From contig NZ_WUTW01000007.1 of assembly GCF_009831215.1 (NCBI RefSeq), positions 186,001 through 250,000 of the forward strand: DNA of 64,000 nucleotides, written 5' to 3'. The notes beneath the pieces are model-generated. The model searched no databases, was not told the origin of the DNA, and saw only the letters and a list, made by a program, of their open reading frames with translations. A program made the position numbers and the translations under genes. The stretch comes from Actinomadura rayongensis. Its GTDB lineage: Bacteria; Actinomycetota; Actinomycetes; Streptosporangiales; Streptosporangiaceae. This document shows positions 51,703-60,555 of this stretch, piece after piece. Position 1 is the stretch's first letter. The number at the start of each line of letters is the position of its first letter.

Positions 51703-52848
51703 TCAGAAGAAGTCGAGGGCGTGGGCGTCGGCGGCGAACACCGCGTCCAGGACCGGTTCGTCGCGGTCCAGGCGCCCGGCGCGGCGCAGCGTCGCCGACG
51801 GCACGCCGCTGTACAGGGCCGCGAACGCGCCCGGCCCGAGCCGCAGGGCGCCGGACGTCGCGGGGGCCGGTTCGAGCACGCCGGAGCCGTCCGCGACGGT
51901 CAGCCGCCAGTCGCCGGTGTTGCCCGGCACGTCCGGGTCGTCCAGGCGCAGCGGGACGGACGCGGCGACGCCCGGCGGGAAGCCCCGCCCGGCTACGGCG
52001 GCGGGCGCGTCCACGACGCGCAGCATCCAGCGGACCCGGCGGACGCGGTCGGAGAACCGCTGCGGGATCGCCCACAGCACCGGGTCGTGCGCCGCCAGCA
52101 GCGCCGTGACGCGGTCGGCCGTCGTGGAGCCGGACCCGACGATCGCCCACAGCGCGCGGGTCGTCCGCTCGGAGACGGCGACGGCCTTGTTCACGCGGAT
52201 CTCGCCCTCGTCCTGCCAGTGGAAGGTCAGGAACCCGTCCTCGGCGAGGTAGGCGTCATGGTTCGGTTCGCTGAGGAACGACCGCCACCGTTCGGTGTCC
52301 CAGCCGATGGGTCCGCAGTCGCGCGCCTCGCGGTGGACGCGGGCGACCGTCGCGGCGACCTCGGCCGCGTCGTCCGGCCCGACGCGGCGGACGTCGACCG
52401 GCTCGGCGCGCAGGCTCCGCAGCGCGTCGGGGTCGAGGCTCACCTCGTCCAGGCCGCCGCCGTGCTCCCAGCCGAGCGCCCGGTACAGGGACGTCGTCGC
52501 CGGATAGAGCATCGACAGCGGGAAGCCCAGCTCCTTGCACCGGTCCAACGCGGCGGTGGCGATGGCCCGGCCGTAGCCCCGGCCGCGGGCCTCCGCCGCG
52601 ACGGTCACGCCGCTGAGGCCGCCGAGCCGCAGCGACCGGCCGTGCCACCACTGGATCTGGTCGTGGAGGTAGGCGGTCGCGACGATCTGTCCGGCGACGA
52701 ACCCGCCGAGGGCGCGGCCGGCGTCGATGCCCGGCCGGGCGCGCACCAGGAGCCGCTCCCACTCGTCGTCCGGCAGCGGGCCGAACGCCTGGCGGCGCTG
52801 CTCCCGTGTCGCCGCGAACTCCTCGACCGTCAACGCCCGAATATGCAT
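51703..52848 (-). CDS. Eis-type GNAT N-acetyltransferase
   Basis: 381 residues in the Eis layout: an N-terminal GNAT domain with the acetyl-CoA motif VAAEARGRGYGRAI (about 80-93), a second degenerate GNAT domain, a C-terminal sterol-carrier-like domain and a terminal aromatic residue (ALDFF) whose carboxylate acts in catalysis in this family. Known Eis enzymes acetylate amines, including aminoglycosides in some species; the substrate here is unknown. ATG at 52848 (MHIRAL) chosen over a GTG three codons earlier. Confidence 0.9.
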   Translation of the reverse strand: MHIRALTVEEFAATREQRRQAFGPLPDDEWERLLVRARPGIDAGRALGGFVAGQIVATAYLHDQIQWWHGRSLRLGGLSGVTVAAEARGRGYGRAIATAALDRCKELGFPLSMLYPATTSLYRALGWEHGGGLDEVSLDPDALRSLRAEPVDVRRVGPDDAAEVAATVARVHREARDCGPIGWDTERWRSFLSEPNHDAYLAEDGFLTFHWQDEGEIRVNKAVAVSERTTRALWAIVGSGSTTADRVTALLAAHDPVLWAIPQRFSDRVRRVRWMLRVVDAPAAVAGRGFPPGVAASVPLRLDDPDVPGNTGDWRLTVADGSGVLEPAPATSGALRLGPGAFAALYSGVPSATLRRAGRLDRDEPVLDAVFAADAHALDFF

Positions 52849-52878
52849 GATCCACACCGTATCCGGACGAAAACACCA

Positions 52879-52904
52879 CGGCCGCCGCTCCAGGGCGGCG
52901 GCCG
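52879..52904 (-). terminator. yebC terminator
   Basis: On the minus strand a 10-bp perfect stem (CGGCCGCCGC with its complement, 52879-52888 and 52895-52904) followed by TGGTGTTTTC, shortly after the yebC stop. Confidence 0.7.
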
Positions 52905-52917
52905 GTGCGCGGCCGGA

Positions 52918-53670
52918 TCAGGCGTCGAGCGCGGCCAGGACGTCGTCGCTCACGTCGAAGTTGGCGTAGATCTCCTGGACGTCGTCGGAGTCCTCCAGGG
53001 CGTCCATCAGCCGGAACACCTTGCGGGCGTTCTCCTCGTCCAGCGGGACGGTCATCGTCGGCAGGAACTTGCTCTCCGCCGAGTCGTAGTCGATGCCCGC
53101 CTCCTGCAGCGCGGTGCGCACGGCGAGCAGGTCGCCCGCCTCGGAGACGACCTCGAACTCCTCGCCGAGGTCGTTGACCTCCTCGGCGCCCGCCTCCAGG
53201 ACCGCCAGCATGACGTCGTCCTCGCTGGTGCCCTTCTTCGGCACCACCACGACGCCCTTGCGGTTGAACATGTACGCCACCGAACCCGGGTCGGCGAGCG
53301 AGCCGCCGTTGCGGGTCAGCGCGACGCGCACCTCCGAGGCCGCGCGGTTGCGGTTGTCGGTCAGGCACTCGATGAGCACCGCGACGCCGCCGGGCGCGTA
53401 GCCCTCGTAGGTGATCGTCTGCCAGTCCGCGCCCCCGGCCTCCTCACCGGCGCCGCGCTTGCGCGCGCGCTCGATGTTGTCGTTCGGGACGGAGTTCTTC
53501 TTCGCCTTGTAGATGGCGTCGTAGAGCGTCGGGTTGGCGTCGGGGTCGCCGCCGCCCGTGCGCGCCGCGACCTCGACGTTCTTGATCAGCTTGGCGAACA
53601 GCTTGCCGCGCTTGGCGTCCAGCGCGGCCTTCTTGTGCTTGGTCGTCGCCCACTTGGAGTGGCCGGACAT
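52918..53670 (-). CDS. YebC/PmpR-family protein
   Basis: 250 residues with the diagnostic MSGHSKWATTKHKKAALDAKRGKLF and YEGYAPGGVAVLIECLTDN. Described in other bacteria as a transcriptional regulator or, more recently, a translation factor for proline-rich stalls. The gene starts three bases after the pdxT stop. Confidence 0.95.
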   Translation of the reverse strand: MSGHSKWATTKHKKAALDAKRGKLFAKLIKNVEVAARTGGGDPDANPTLYDAIYKAKKNSVPNDNIERARKRGAGEEAGGADWQTITYEGYAPGGVAVLIECLTDNRNRAASEVRVALTRNGGSLADPGSVAYMFNRKGVVVVPKKGTSEDDVMLAVLEAGAEEVNDLGEEFEVVSEAGDLLAVRTALQEAGIDYDSAESKFLPTMTVPLDEENARKVFRLMDALEDSDDVQEIYANFDVSDDVLAALDA

Positions 53671-53673
53671 GCG

Positions 53674-54291
53674 TTACTCCTCCTCCGTCGCCCGGCGCAC
53701 CAGCTCGGCGAAGTAATGGTGCACGCGGTGGTCGTCCGTCAGCTCGGGATGGAACGCGGTCGCCATGAGGCGGCCTTGACGGACGGCGACGATCCTATCG
53801 ACGTCCGGGCCGCTCTCCGCACGACCGAGGACCTCCACGCCGCCGCCGACGCGCTCCACCCAGGGGGCGCGGATGAAAACGGCGTGGTAGGGGTCGTCGC
53901 CCATGCCCGCGAGCCCGACCGGCGCCTCGAACGAGTCGACCTGGCGGCCGAAGGCGTTGCGGCGGACGGTCATGTCGATGCCGCCGATCGTCTCCTGGCC
54001 CGCGGCGCCGTCCTCGACGCGGTCGGCGAGCAGGATCATCCCGGCGCACGACCCGTAGGCGGGCATCCCGGCCTCGACCCGCTTGCGCAGCGGTTCCAGC
54101 AGGTCGAACGCCCGCGCCAGCTTGCCGATCGTCGTGGACTCCCCGCCGGGGATCACCAGCCCGTCCACGCGCTCCAGCTCCGCGGGCCGGCGGACCGCGA
54201 CGGCGCGCGCCCCGGCGCTCTCCAGCGCCCGCGCGTGCTCGCGCACGTCCCCTTGCAGCGCGAGGACCCCGATCGTGGGCTCAGCCCCCAT
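53674..54291 (-). CDS. pdxT: PLP synthase glutaminase subunit PdxT
   Basis: Class I-type glutaminase that feeds ammonia to PdxS for pyridoxal phosphate. GVLALQGDVREH, LVIPGGESTTIGKL, nucleophile Cys in AYGSCAGMILL and the late FHPELTDD (His-x-Glu of the triad) are all present. 205 residues, ATG with GAGGGG upstream. Unusually, its partner pdxS is 2.5 kb upstream with two unrelated genes between. Confidence 0.96.
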   Translation of the reverse strand: MGAEPTIGVLALQGDVREHARALESAGARAVAVRRPAELERVDGLVIPGGESTTIGKLARAFDLLEPLRKRVEAGMPAYGSCAGMILLADRVEDGAAGQETIGGIDMTVRRNAFGRQVDSFEAPVGLAGMGDDPYHAVFIRAPWVERVGGGVEVLGRAESGPDVDRIVAVRQGRLMATAFHPELTDDHRVHHYFAELVRRATEEE

Positions 54292-54370
54292 GTCACCCCT
54301 CTACGTCCCGATTCCTGCCTCGCACACCCTAAACGCACCGGTGACCGGCGGTTCTTCCGGGCGGGCGCGG

Positions 54371-54405
54371 CGACGGCCCGCCGGAGGGCGTCCGGCGGGC
54401 CGTCG
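54371..54405 (-). terminator. Terminator after the subtilase gene
   Basis: A perfect 14-bp stem (54371-54384 with 54392-54405, 7-base loop) just after the protease stop; it would isolate pdxT transcription from the protease. Confidence 0.75.
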
Positions 54406-54414
54406 AGACGGGGC

Positions 54415-55962
54415 TCAGAGGCCGAGCGTCCAGGAGTTCACACTGCCCTGGCTGCCGAGCCAGTAGTCGGTGACGCGCAGGTTCCAGGTGCCGTCCCGGG
54501 GAAGCCCGGCGAGGTCGGCGGTGTAGGTGGTCTTGATGCCGGAGGCGAAGTCGAACAGGTCGAAGCCCTTGAGCGAGCGGACGGTGCCGTCCGGGGCGAC
54601 GAGGTCGATCACGAGCCCGCCGCGCCAGGGGACGTCGATGTCCACGGTCACCTTGCCGTCGCCGCTCGCGGCGCCCGCGCAGCCGGCGACCTTGACCGGG
54701 CTGGACACGGCCTGCCACGCGCCGAACGCGACCTTGCCGGCGCTGGTCGCGGCGGCGCACGGGCCGGGCGGCGGCGGGGAGCCGCCGTCGGTGGTGAACA
54801 GCAGCCGGTTCGGCGAGGACGCGCCCGCGTTCCCGACGCCCGTCCCGGCGGCGCCGGTGAGCGCGGCGGCGACCTGCGCGGGCGTGTCGCCGGGGTTGGC
54901 GGCGAGGACGAGCGCGGCGGCGCCCGCGACGTGCGGGGACGCCATCGAGGTCCCGGACGCGGTGCGCGTCGCGTTCGCCCCGCCGATCCAGTCCGACACG
55001 ATGCCGTCGCCGGGCGCGAAGAGGTCCAGGCAGGAGCCGTAGTTGGAGAAGTCCGCGCGCCGGTCGGTCTTCGTCACGGCGCCGACGGTGATCGCTGCGG
55101 GCACCCGCGCCGGCGAGGAGTTGCACGCGTTGGCGTTGTCGTTGCCCGCCGCGACCGCGACGGTGACGCCCGCCGCGATCGCGCGGTTGATCGCCGCGTC
55201 CAGCGTGGCGCTGGCGCCGCCGCCGAGGCTGAGGTTGGCGACGGCGGGCTTGGCGGCGTGCTGGGCGACCCAGTCCAGGCCCGCGACGACGCCGGACGTG
55301 TCACCGCTGCCCTTGCAGTCCAGGACCCGGACGGCGACGAGCTTGACGCCCTTGGCCACACCGTAGGTACTGCCGCCGACAGTGCCCGCGACGTGGGTTC
55401 CGTGGCCGTTGCAGTCGGTCGCGTCGTTGTCGTTGTCCACGAAGTCGTGGCCGGAGGTGGCGCGGCCCCCGAAGTCGGAGTGCGTCGTCAGGATGCCGGT
55501 GTCCACGATGTAGGCGGTGACGTTGGACGCCTTGGTCGTGTACGTGTAGGACCCGTTGAGCGGCAGGCCCTTCTGGTCGATGCGGTCCAGGCCCCACGAC
55601 GGCGGCTTCTGCTGGACGTCCGTCGCGTGGACCTTCACGTCCTGCTCGACGGTCTGGACGGCCGGGTCGGCGGCCAGCCGGCGCGCCCGCTCGGGGGTCA
55701 TGAGCGCCTGGAAGCCCTGGACGGTGCGGGAGTACACGTGCCCGACCCGTCCGGAGTAGCGGCCCGCGAGCGCGCGGGCCACGGGCGCGACGCCGTCGGC
55801 CGCCCCCGGTTTCAGCGTCACCAGATAGCTGCCCTTGACGGGCGCGGCGGCGTTCGCGTTGACGATCGGGCCCTCGGCCAGGGCTGGCGGCGCCGCAGTC
55901 AGGGGGAGCAGCAGCGCACCGGCCGCTGACAAGACAAGGCTCCGGACTCGCACTGGGGTCAC
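54415..55962 (-). CDS. Secreted subtilisin-like serine protease with P-domain
   Basis: 515 residues: signal peptide (about 1-29, ending ALAE), I9 propeptide (about 43-112), S8 catalytic domain with Asp154 (YIVDTGI), His187 (NGHGTHVAG) and Ser339 (GTSMASPH), and a C-terminal proprotein-convertase P-like domain (about 410-515, VDIDVPWRGGLVIDLVAPDG, GTWNLRVTD). The GTG at 55962 or the GTG three codons later could be the start. It is exported by Sec and probably self-activated. It interrupts the pdxS-pdxT pairing. Confidence 0.94.
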   Translation of the reverse strand: MTPVRVRSLVLSAAGALLLPLTAAPPALAEGPIVNANAAAPVKGSYLVTLKPGAADGVAPVARALAGRYSGRVGHVYSRTVQGFQALMTPERARRLAADPAVQTVEQDVKVHATDVQQKPPSWGLDRIDQKGLPLNGSYTYTTKASNVTAYIVDTGILTTHSDFGGRATSGHDFVDNDNDATDCNGHGTHVAGTVGGSTYGVAKGVKLVAVRVLDCKGSGDTSGVVAGLDWVAQHAAKPAVANLSLGGGASATLDAAINRAIAAGVTVAVAAGNDNANACNSSPARVPAAITVGAVTKTDRRADFSNYGSCLDLFAPGDGIVSDWIGGANATRTASGTSMASPHVAGAAALVLAANPGDTPAQVAAALTGAAGTGVGNAGASSPNRLLFTTDGGSPPPPGPCAAATSAGKVAFGAWQAVSSPVKVAGCAGAASGDGKVTVDIDVPWRGGLVIDLVAPDGTVRSLKGFDLFDFASGIKTTYTADLAGLPRDGTWNLRVTDYWLGSQGSVNSWTLGL

Positions 55963-56098
55963 CTTTCGACGCCTGTGAGACGCGCGCCACAGTCGGCGCA
56001 CACGGCCTCACATGGTGGAAGAAAGGTGACGTCCGGAACCATCGTCTGAACGCACTAGAAATCCGAAGGAATGTGCGCTCAGATGCCAAAAGCGGGAT

Positions 56099-56713
56099 TC
56101 AGGACAGCTTGAAGCGCCGGACCGGCAGCTCCAGCGGCAGGAACCCGTCGGCGCCGCGTTCGGCGAGGCCGCGGCCGAAAATGCAGGCCCCGGCGAGGGC
56201 CAGGCCGAAATCCTCCTGGTCGAAGGGCAGCGGGACGTCGGCCGCGCCGCCGTCCAGCTCGCGCCAGAACGGCTCCTCGGCGGGCAGCCGGGCGCCCTGG
56301 TCGACGACGACGCCGTCCTCGGCGGTCACCAGGACCTCGCGGCGCAGCACCCCGGCGTCGTACCAGCGGAACCAGCACGACGCGACGACGCTCTCCAGCA
56401 CGAGCACGCCGCAGGACGCGCCGGGCAGCGCGCAGGCGGCGCGGTCCACGATGCGGCGGGCGTCGTCGTCCAGGCAGAACAGCCGCCGGTCGCACAGCAG
56501 CACCGCGCCGTCGTAGGCGCCGACGAACACCTCGTCGTCGTAGGGGCGCAGCGCGAAGTCCAGGACGGTGTCACCGGTCTCGGTGAGCGTCGCGGCCGGG
56601 TAGAGGCCCCGCGCGAACGACGCCGCGGCGGCGGGATCGGCCGTGACGCCGGGACGGAACACGGCGGCGGGATCGGCGGACCGGCAGCAGGCGAACGAGA
56701 CCGACCACCCCAT
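56099..56713 (-). CDS. DUF6928-like protein
   Basis: 204 residues without a signal peptide or membrane helix, Cys-containing N-terminus (MGWSVSFACC) and several Trp/Tyr-rich strands (VLDFALRPYDDEVFVGAYDG, LVLESVVASCWFRWYDAG). It resembles DUF6928-type proteins of actinobacteria, but the assignment is tentative and no function is known. The ATG at 56713 is chosen because GGGAGGG lies six bases upstream; the ATG two codons earlier abuts that site. Confidence 0.6.
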   Translation of the reverse strand: MGWSVSFACCRSADPAAVFRPGVTADPAAAASFARGLYPAATLTETGDTVLDFALRPYDDEVFVGAYDGAVLLCDRRLFCLDDDARRIVDRAACALPGASCGVLVLESVVASCWFRWYDAGVLRREVLVTAEDGVVVDQGARLPAEEPFWRELDGGAADVPLPFDQEDFGLALAGACIFGRGLAERGADGFLPLELPVRRFKLS

Positions 56714-56814
56714 GCGCATCCCTCCCGCGGTCCGGGCCCGGCGGGCCGCGTGATCAGCGTAGACCGTGCGGCGGCCCGCCGGGGGCCGGGAAGGGAGATG
56801 TCACGCGGGGGTGA

Positions 56815-57732
56815 TCACCAGCCGCGCGCGGCGAACTTCTGGTCCTCGCCGAGCGAGGCGACGTTGATGCCGACCATCGCCTCGCCGAGGCCGCGCGAGA
56901 CCTTGGCGATGACGTCGGGGTCGTCGTGGAAGGTGGTGGCCTTGACGATCGCCTCGGCGCGCTGGGCCGGGTTGCCGGACTTGAAGATCCCCGAGCCGAC
57001 GAACACGCCCTCGGCGCCGAGCTGCATCATCATCGCGGCGTCGGCCGGGGTCGCGATGCCGCCGGCGGTGAACAGCACGACGGGCAGCTTCCCGTTCGCC
57101 GCAACTTCCTTGACCAGTTCGTACGGCGCCTGCAGCTCCTTGGCGGCGACGTACAGCTCGTCCTCGGGCAGCGACTGCAGGCGGCGGATCTCGTTGCGGA
57201 TCTTCCGCATGTGCGTCGTGGCGTTGGAGACGTCGCCGGTGCCCGCCTCGCCCTTGGAGCGGATCATCGCGGCGCCCTCGGTGATGCGGCGCAGCGCCTC
57301 GCCGAGGTTGGTCGCGCCGCACACGAACGGGACGGTGAACGCGAACTTGTCGATGTGGTTCTCGTAGTCGGCGGGGGTGAGGACCTCGGACTCGTCGATG
57401 TAGTCGACGCCGAGCGCCTGGAGGACCTGGGCCTCCACGAAGTGCCCGATGCGCGCCTTGGCCATGACCGGGATCGAGACCGCCGAGATGATCCCGTCGA
57501 TCATGTCGGGGTCGCTCATCCGGGAGATGCCGCCCTCGGCGCGGATGTCGGCGGGGACGCGCTCCAGCGCCATGACCGCGACCGCGCCCGCGTCCTCGGC
57601 GATCTTCGCCTGGTCCGGTGTGACGACGTCCATGATCACGCCGCCCTTGAGCATCTCCGCCATCCCCCGCTTGACCCGGGCGGTGCCGGTGGCGGGCGCG
57701 GTGTTCTCAGGACTCGAAGCAGACACGGGCAT
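56815..57732 (-). CDS. pdxS: PLP synthase subunit PdxS
   Basis: TIM-barrel synthase that forms pyridoxal 5'-phosphate from ribose 5-phosphate, glyceraldehyde 3-phosphate and PdxT-derived ammonia. 305 residues; KRGMAEMLKGGVIMDVV, MALERVPADIRAEGGISRM, IPVMAKARIGHFVEAQ and GSGIFKSGNPAQRAEAIV are hallmark segments. ATG start; about 80 bases after the DUF3048 gene. Confidence 0.97.
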   Translation of the reverse strand: MPVSASSPENTAPATGTARVKRGMAEMLKGGVIMDVVTPDQAKIAEDAGAVAVMALERVPADIRAEGGISRMSDPDMIDGIISAVSIPVMAKARIGHFVEAQVLQALGVDYIDESEVLTPADYENHIDKFAFTVPFVCGATNLGEALRRITEGAAMIRSKGEAGTGDVSNATTHMRKIRNEIRRLQSLPEDELYVAAKELQAPYELVKEVAANGKLPVVLFTAGGIATPADAAMMMQLGAEGVFVGSGIFKSGNPAQRAEAIVKATTFHDDPDVIAKVSRGLGEAMVGINVASLGEDQKFAARGW

Positions 57733-57815
57733 TCCTCACGTGAACGGGCGATACGTCGGTTTCCATGATATTCGCTGCCCGGTGAGCTTCCCCGCGTGGC
57801 CCGGTCAGGGCAAGG

Positions 57816-58832
57816 TCAGGGCATGTACGGCTTGCCGTCGTTGACCAGCACGACCCAGACCTGGCCGGGCGCGAACGTCATCGGGGCGCCGGCGGCCGTG
57901 GTGAAGGTCGTCCCGGCGGTCTCGGACGGGCGGGACCACCGCGCGTCGTAGGCGCGGCCGTCGCGCAGGACGGTCGCCCGCCCGGTGCCGGTCGTGTGGA
58001 TCAGCGGCGTGTAGGCGCCGAGGAAGTCGTGGAACCGGGACCGCGTGGTCTTGGCGTACTGGACCACGATCGTCGCCCCGCCGAGGACGCCGCCCTCCGC
58101 GCCACGGTCCGGCGTCCCGCTGAAGGACGCCAGCCACCGCTTCTGCTTGGCCGACCAGGTGAAGCCCATGCGCGCGGCGGGCCAGCGCGCGGTGAAGCTG
58201 CTCGTCGGCTTCCCGCCCTCGGGCGCGGGGCCGAAGCGGAACCCGACGTCCTTGGACGGCTGGGCGTTCGGCGCGCGCTTCAGCAGGTCGCGGGGGTCGG
58301 CGTAGAGGTTGTAGGGGGCCGGCTTGGCGCTCGACCGCGAGTAGCCCCGCTCCCCCGCGTCCTCGGAGACGTCGTAGACCGGCGCGGCCTTCACGTACTT
58401 CTTCATCTTGCCCTGGACGCCGGAGAACGCGAACGCGGGCCGTCCGAACTGCGGCAGCAGGTGCAGGTCGGAGATCCGGGCGCTGCGCACCGGCCCGACG
58501 CGCTTCGGCAGACGCGACGAGAACAGCGCCATCAGCCGGGTCTCGCCGCCCTCGACCTGCTCGACGTAGACCAGGTCGGCCGCCGACACGCCGCTCTGCG
58601 GCATCGCGTTCCGGGTGTTCTCGATCTTCACGGCGAGGACGGGTCTCCCCAGGCCCGCGCGCGTCCCGGTCAGCGGGTTGACCGCCGGGCTCGGCGACGC
58701 CGAGGGCGCGCCCGACGACGGCGACGCGGCCGTCCGCTTCGCGGGGCTCCCGCCCGAGCAGGCGGTGAGCCCGGCGGCGAGCAGCACGACGCCCGCGACG
58801 GCCACGGGACCACGCCTGGCGAACGAACGCAC
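57816..58832 (-). CDS. DUF3048 lipoprotein
   Basis: 338 residues with a lipobox (LLAAGLTACSG; Cys at about 25), a Ser/Pro/Ala-rich tether (about 28-52) and the DUF3048 domain (ARPVLAVKIENTRNAMPQSGVSAADLVYVEQVEGGETRLMALF-like core and WSRPSETAGTTFTT). It should be anchored outside the cytoplasmic membrane; function unknown. GTG start. Confidence 0.92.
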   Translation of the reverse strand: MRSFARRGPVAVAGVVLLAAGLTACSGGSPAKRTAASPSSGAPSASPSPAVNPLTGTRAGLGRPVLAVKIENTRNAMPQSGVSAADLVYVEQVEGGETRLMALFSSRLPKRVGPVRSARISDLHLLPQFGRPAFAFSGVQGKMKKYVKAAPVYDVSEDAGERGYSRSSAKPAPYNLYADPRDLLKRAPNAQPSKDVGFRFGPAPEGGKPTSSFTARWPAARMGFTWSAKQKRWLASFSGTPDRGAEGGVLGGATIVVQYAKTTRSRFHDFLGAYTPLIHTTGTGRATVLRDGRAYDARWSRPSETAGTTFTTAAGAPMTFAPGQVWVVLVNDGKPYMP

Positions 58833-58892
58833 CTTCCACCTTCTTCCGGACGACCAGCCCCCGAGAGTAGCGAACCGCCCGGTATGGGACGG

Positions 58893-59417
58893 TCAACGGC
58901 CGGGCGGGGCGTCGTCGATCTCGAAGAACCCCGGCAGCGGGGCGCGCCCGGCCAGCCGCAGCGCCCGGACGAGCAGCGCCCGGCGGGCCGTCCGCGCCTG
59001 CGCCACGGCGTCGTTGTAGAAGTTGCGGGCGTAGCCGACCTTGGCGGCGGCGGACTCCAGCTCGGCGCGGACGTCTCCCCGCCCGTCCAGCCCGGCGGCG
59101 AACCCGGGTTGATCGACGGCGGCGCGCAGCGCGCGCGACAGGTCGCTCTCGGCGAACTCGCGGGTGTCGGCGTCGGCGGTGCGGGCGCGCTGCGCGGCGG
59201 CGGCGAGCAGCAGGCTGGTCGCCGGGTCCAGCAGCCGCGACGCCGCCAGCTCCAGCGTGACGGCGACGCGGCGGACCAGGGCGGCGTCCAGGGCGGCCCG
59301 GGCCGTCTCGACGCGAACGTGCAGCCGGTCCAGCCGCGTCGCCCGCCACGACACGTACAGCGCGAGGACGATCGCGAGCGCGATCGACAGCACGGCGTCC
59401 ACGATCCAGTCGGGCAC
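58893..59417 (-). CDS. LemA-like membrane protein
   Basis: 174 residues: one N-terminal membrane helix (about 6-24, VDAVLSIALAIVLALYVSW), a long helical region and a C-terminus VGYARNFYNDAVAQARTARR ... GRAPLPGFFEIDD that resembles the closing segment of LemA proteins. The similarity is partial, so the family call is moderate. GTG start, five bases after the pimA stop, so it is in the PIM operon. Confidence 0.6.
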   Translation of the reverse strand: MPDWIVDAVLSIALAIVLALYVSWRATRLDRLHVRVETARAALDAALVRRVAVTLELAASRLLDPATSLLLAAAAQRARTADADTREFAESDLSRALRAAVDQPGFAAGLDGRGDVRAELESAAAKVGYARNFYNDAVAQARTARRALLVRALRLAGRAPLPGFFEIDDAPPGR

Positions 59418-59421
59418 GCGC

Positions 59422-60555
59422 CTAGCCTTCCCGGTCGGCGGCGATGACGACGCCCGCGTCGACGGTGACGGTCTCGTAGACCCGCACGACGTCCCGCGCG
59501 ACCGACGACCAGTCGTAGGCGCGGACGGCGGCGCGGGCCTCGGCCGACAGGCGGGCGCGGCGGGCCGGGTCGTCCAGCAGGGCGCCCGCGGCGGCGGCCA
59601 GCGCGCCGACGTCGCCCGCCGGGAACAGCGCGCCCGCCCGGCCGCCGCGCAGGACGCGGTCGAACGCCTCGATGTCGCTGGCGAGGATCGGCGCGCCCGC
59701 CGACATCGCCTCGGTCAGGACGATCCCGAAGCTCTCGCCGCCGATGTTGGGCGCGACGAACACGTCCACCGAGTGGTAGGCGCGGACCTTGTCCTCCTCG
59801 CTGACCAGGCCGAGCACGACGACGCGGGACCGCAGCTCGGCGGGCACGCGGGCGAGGACGTCGGCGGTGTCGCCGGGGCCCGCGACCAGGAGCCGCAGCT
59901 CCGGCCGCTCCCGGCCCAGGATCTCGAACGCCCGCAGCAGCACCTGGAGGCCCTTGCGGGGCTCGTCCATGCGGCCGAGGAAGCCGAGCGCGCCGCCGCC
60001 GGGCCAGCCGGGCAGCGGCTCGGCCGACGCGTACCGCGCGGTCGCGACGCCGTTCGGGATCAGCACCGCGTCGCCGCCGAGATGTTCGACGAGCGTCGTC
60101 CGGGCCGCCTCGGAGACCGCGATCCGCCCGGTGATCTTCTCCAGCGCGCTGCGCAGGATCGGCGCGGTCGCCGACAGCACCCGGGACCGTTCGTAAGAAG
60201 CGTGGAACGTGCCGACGATCGGACCGTCCGCCGCCCAGCACGCCAGCAGCCCGAGCGACGGCGCGGCGGGCTCGTGGACGTGCAGCACGTCGAACCGGCC
60301 CTCGTGGATCCAGCGCCGCACCCGCGACGCCGACAGGAACCCGAACGCCAGCCGCGCCACCGACCCGTTGTAGGGGACGGGGACGGCCCGTCCCGCCGAC
60401 ACCGCGTACGGGGGCAGGTCGGCGTCGTCGTCGGCGGGCGTGATCACCGAGACGTGGTGCCCGAACCCGATCAGCGCCTCGGCGAGGTCGCGAATGTGCT
60501 GCTGGACGCCGCCCGGCACGTTCCAGGTGTAGGGGCAGACGATCCCGATCCTCAC
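59422..60555 (-). CDS. pimA: Phosphatidylinositol alpha-mannosyltransferase
   Basis: GT4 enzyme that adds the first mannose to phosphatidylinositol at the inner membrane leaflet. 377 residues: GIVCPYTWNVPGGVQQHI (N-terminal Rossmann loop), FDVLHVHEPAAPSLG, GTFHASYERS, and the donor-binding FVAPNIGGESFGIVLTEAM. GTG overlaps the acyltransferase stop (GTGA). Confidence 0.94.
   Translation of the reverse strand: MRIGIVCPYTWNVPGGVQQHIRDLAEALIGFGHHVSVITPADDDADLPPYAVSAGRAVPVPYNGSVARLAFGFLSASRVRRWIHEGRFDVLHVHEPAAPSLGLLACWAADGPIVGTFHASYERSRVLSATAPILRSALEKITGRIAVSEAARTTLVEHLGGDAVLIPNGVATARYASAEPLPGWPGGGALGFLGRMDEPRKGLQVLLRAFEILGRERPELRLLVAGPGDTADVLARVPAELRSRVVVLGLVSEEDKVRAYHSVDVFVAPNIGGESFGIVLTEAMSAGAPILASDIEAFDRVLRGGRAGALFPAGDVGALAAAAGALLDDPARRARLSAEARAAVRAYDWSSVARDVVRVYETVTVDAGVVIAADREG

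Noticed and set aside
51721..55929. A 1402-codon plus-strand open frame across eis, yebC, pdxT and the protease
   Set aside because: Antisense shadow of four recognised genes with no domain of its own.
57733..57815. PLP- or vitamin-responsive riboswitch upstream of pdxS
   Set aside because: The gap to the DUF3048 gene is only about 80 bases and shows no recognisable conserved fold.
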